From: Akkermansia sp. | GTDB taxonomy: Bacteria > Verrucomicrobiota > Verrucomicrobiia > Verrucomicrobiales > Akkermansiaceae | Length of the DNA stretch: 41,923 bases | Assembly: GCA_017399165.1 (NCBI GenBank) | Contig: JAFQEF010000115.1 | Coordinates: 1-41,923, forward strand | Direction: 5' to 3' | Shown: positions 40,770-41,923 of the stretch, piece after piece | How positions within the stretch are numbered: position 1 is the first letter of the stretch | Layout of the letters: each line of letters begins with the position of its first letter | Made by a program: the position numbers and the translations under genes | Notes under the pieces: generated by a model | Seen by the model: only the letters and a program-made list of their open reading frames with translations | Database searches by the model: none | Told to the model about the DNA's origin: nothing

Positions 40770-41594
40770 ATGAAAACAAGTATCATATCCGCCCTGTTGC
40801 TGGCACCGATTCTTGTAGCCCAAGAGCCGCAGTCTCCGATTGTACACACCACCGATGGCCCTGCCCAAGTGTACTCCGAAACCCGCATTTTTGTAAACGG
40901 TAAAGAGCTCACCCCGCAACCGGCAGCCCCCATTGTGCAAGAGGGCAAGCGTGTGTTCATCAACGGGCACGAGCTGCCACCTGAAGTCGCCGCACAAATG
41001 ATTGAAAACGGCATTGTGAGCGAGCTGCAGGCACCTGTGCATAAAACGCAGACCATTGCCCCCATGGAGCGCCCCAAGATAGATTTTGAGCCCGCATGCC
41101 GTCTGTTCCCCGCAGAGCCTGCCGCTCGCCCCGAAAAGCCCTCTCGCCCCGCCGTGGTGCGTCCCGCCATTGTTCGCCCAGCTAAACCGGTAATGAAGAA
41201 TTGCAGCTGCGAGCCCAAGTGCAACTGCGCCCCCGCCCCCAAGAAACCCCACTGCTGCGGCAAACCCGCCCCGGAACCCGCTACGGCTGAGAAACCCGCC
41301 TGCGGGGATCCCAACGTATCCATGAAGGTATACATCAACGGCAAGGAGGTTAAAGTGCCCGTTGGTCAGCAGGTCAACATCACCATACCCGCAGAGCCCG
41401 ACACCCCCGTGCTGCCCACCCCCGCGCTCGATGCCATGCCCGCCCCTGCCCCCGCCAACCCCTTAGCAAAGCCTTGCGAGGCCAAGGCCATTATCAACGG
41501 TAAGGAGGTAATGGTACCGGTTGACGCCCGTCACATCAAAATCACCATTGGCGAGGACGGCAAGCCCGTTGTCACCCCCTTGGAGGAGAAATAA
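40770..41594 (+). CDS. Secreted Cys/Pro-rich protein with four ING-K/H-E repeats
   Basis: A 274-aa protein. The start at ATG 40770 gives a clean signal peptide (MKTSIISALLLAPILVAQ); the frame upstream to 40647 has no coding sense. Four short repeats share the pattern (V/I)-x-(V/I)-N-G-(K/H)-E: RIFVNGKEL (about residues 29-37), RVFINGHEL (about 51-59), KVYINGKEV (about 186-194) and AIINGKEV (about 239-246). Between the second and third pairs lies a Pro-rich segment with C-x-C-x3-C-x-C (CSCEPKCNC) and a later CCG, suggesting metal binding or disulfide cross-linking. No known family; an envelope structural or metal-binding protein is a reasonable guess. Confidence 0.68.
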   Translation: MKTSIISALLLAPILVAQEPQSPIVHTTDGPAQVYSETRIFVNGKELTPQPAAPIVQEGKRVFINGHELPPEVAAQMIENGIVSELQAPVHKTQTIAPMERPKIDFEPACRLFPAEPAARPEKPSRPAVVRPAIVRPAKPVMKNCSCEPKCNCAPAPKKPHCCGKPAPEPATAEKPACGDPNVSMKVYINGKEVKVPVGQQVNITIPAEPDTPVLPTPALDAMPAPAPANPLAKPCEAKAIINGKEVMVPVDARHIKITIGEDGKPVVTPLEEK

Positions 41595-41623
41595 TAAACT
41601 CCCCCAAAGTTTACAATCTTTTC

Positions 41624-41651
41624 AAGAGCCCACGCAAGTGGGCTCTTTTAT
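41624..41651 (+). terminator. Terminator of ING-repeat protein gene
   Basis: AAGAGCCCAC (41624-41633), loop GCAA, GTGGGCTCTT (41638-41647), then TTATTATAA. Confidence 0.8.
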
Positions 41652-41687
41652 TATAAAGGCAATGCTCAACGATTCGGTAAATACCTA

Positions 41688-41870
41688 CCCGACAAATTGG
41701 TAGTTGTGGGGGAGACCCCGCGAGCGGTAGCGAGCCGAATTTCAGAGCCCGTGAAGCGGGCGACATTTCAAATAGCGAGTGGTGGAGCCGCGCAGCGGCG
41801 CAACCACTCGAATTAATTAATTATAAAGGGAACCCGTGAAACGGGTGACACTTAAGTCATGTTAAAATCC
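41688..41870. repeat. Hairpin-rich intergenic repeat element
   Basis: It opens with an inverted, degenerate copy of the CACAAAT-ACCA-ATTTGTG element (about 41690-41712). Two direct repeats follow, CCCGTGAAGCGGGCGACA (about 41750) and CCCGTGAAACGGGTGACA (about 41833), each a small CCCG/CGGG hairpin. Between them lies a nested stem, CGAGTGGT/ACCACTCG enclosing GCCGC/GCGGC (about 41779-41812). No gene was seen between 41652 and the end of the window. Confidence 0.6.
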
Positions 41871-41923
41871 ATAGAGATAGATAATAAAAAAACGCTATGA
41901 AAATCTGAGCACATAAGCATAGG

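Overview
The window is 41.9 kb of G+C-rich (by eye, upper fifties per cent) bacterial chromosome. It most resembles a Verrucomicrobiota/PVC genome, perhaps a gut lineage related to Akkermansia. The reasons are a Ser/Thr kinase fused to PEGA and sulfatase-modifying-factor domains, a DUF6941 protein, a GH18 enzyme with a BNR-associated N-terminal domain, many exported proteins with no recognisable family, and an almost complete lack of Shine-Dalgarno sites. The taxonomic call is an inference from gene content; no rRNA is present.

Layout. 1-430: hairpin-rich intergenic repeat. 431-9760: SNF2 helicase and long-form HPF (minus); GYF_2/DUF805 membrane protein, MiaA, RlpA-like lipoprotein and an apparently exported M42 peptidase (plus); HisD, a triple 42-bp palindromic repeat and an exported helical protein (minus). 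9835-16847 (minus): transketolase, then a complete MacA/MacB/TolC-type exporter operon. 17106-25777 (plus): GH18, an exported helical protein, dnaX-ybaB followed by a second MacAB-like exporter, a DUF6941 protein and a lipoprotein. 25778-26523: intergenic repeats and a tRNA-Leu(CAG) on minus. 26523-29183: the kinase-PEGA-FGE fusion.

29426-34338 is a compact cassette of podovirus structural genes. The portal, a Bbp19-like protein and a scaffold lie on minus. A tail-tubular-A-like protein, a winged-helix regulator and a possible small terminase lie on plus. All reading frames are open, but large terminase, major capsid, integrase and lysis genes are absent. The regulator is preceded by an AT-rich patch with three 12-bp iterons and a perfect 10-bp-arm palindrome, both resembling DnaA boxes.

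34349-41650: PBP2, an orphan PTS EIIA, a secreted C39-like protein, a 57-aa cysteine-rich membrane microprotein, an ECF sigma/anti-sigma pair, a small conserved protein and a secreted cysteine-rich protein with four ING-K/H-E repeats. 41690-41870 is another hairpin-rich repeat.

The strongest window-wide signal is promoter placement. For most first genes of transcription units a -10 hexamer ends 6-9 bp before the start codon, with a -35 16-18 bp further up that is often TTGCNN. Those mRNAs should be leaderless. The exceptions (hpf, the DUF6941 gene, the ING-repeat gene) have ordinary leaders; hpf also has a clear AGGAGG. This pattern was used to correct several start codons.
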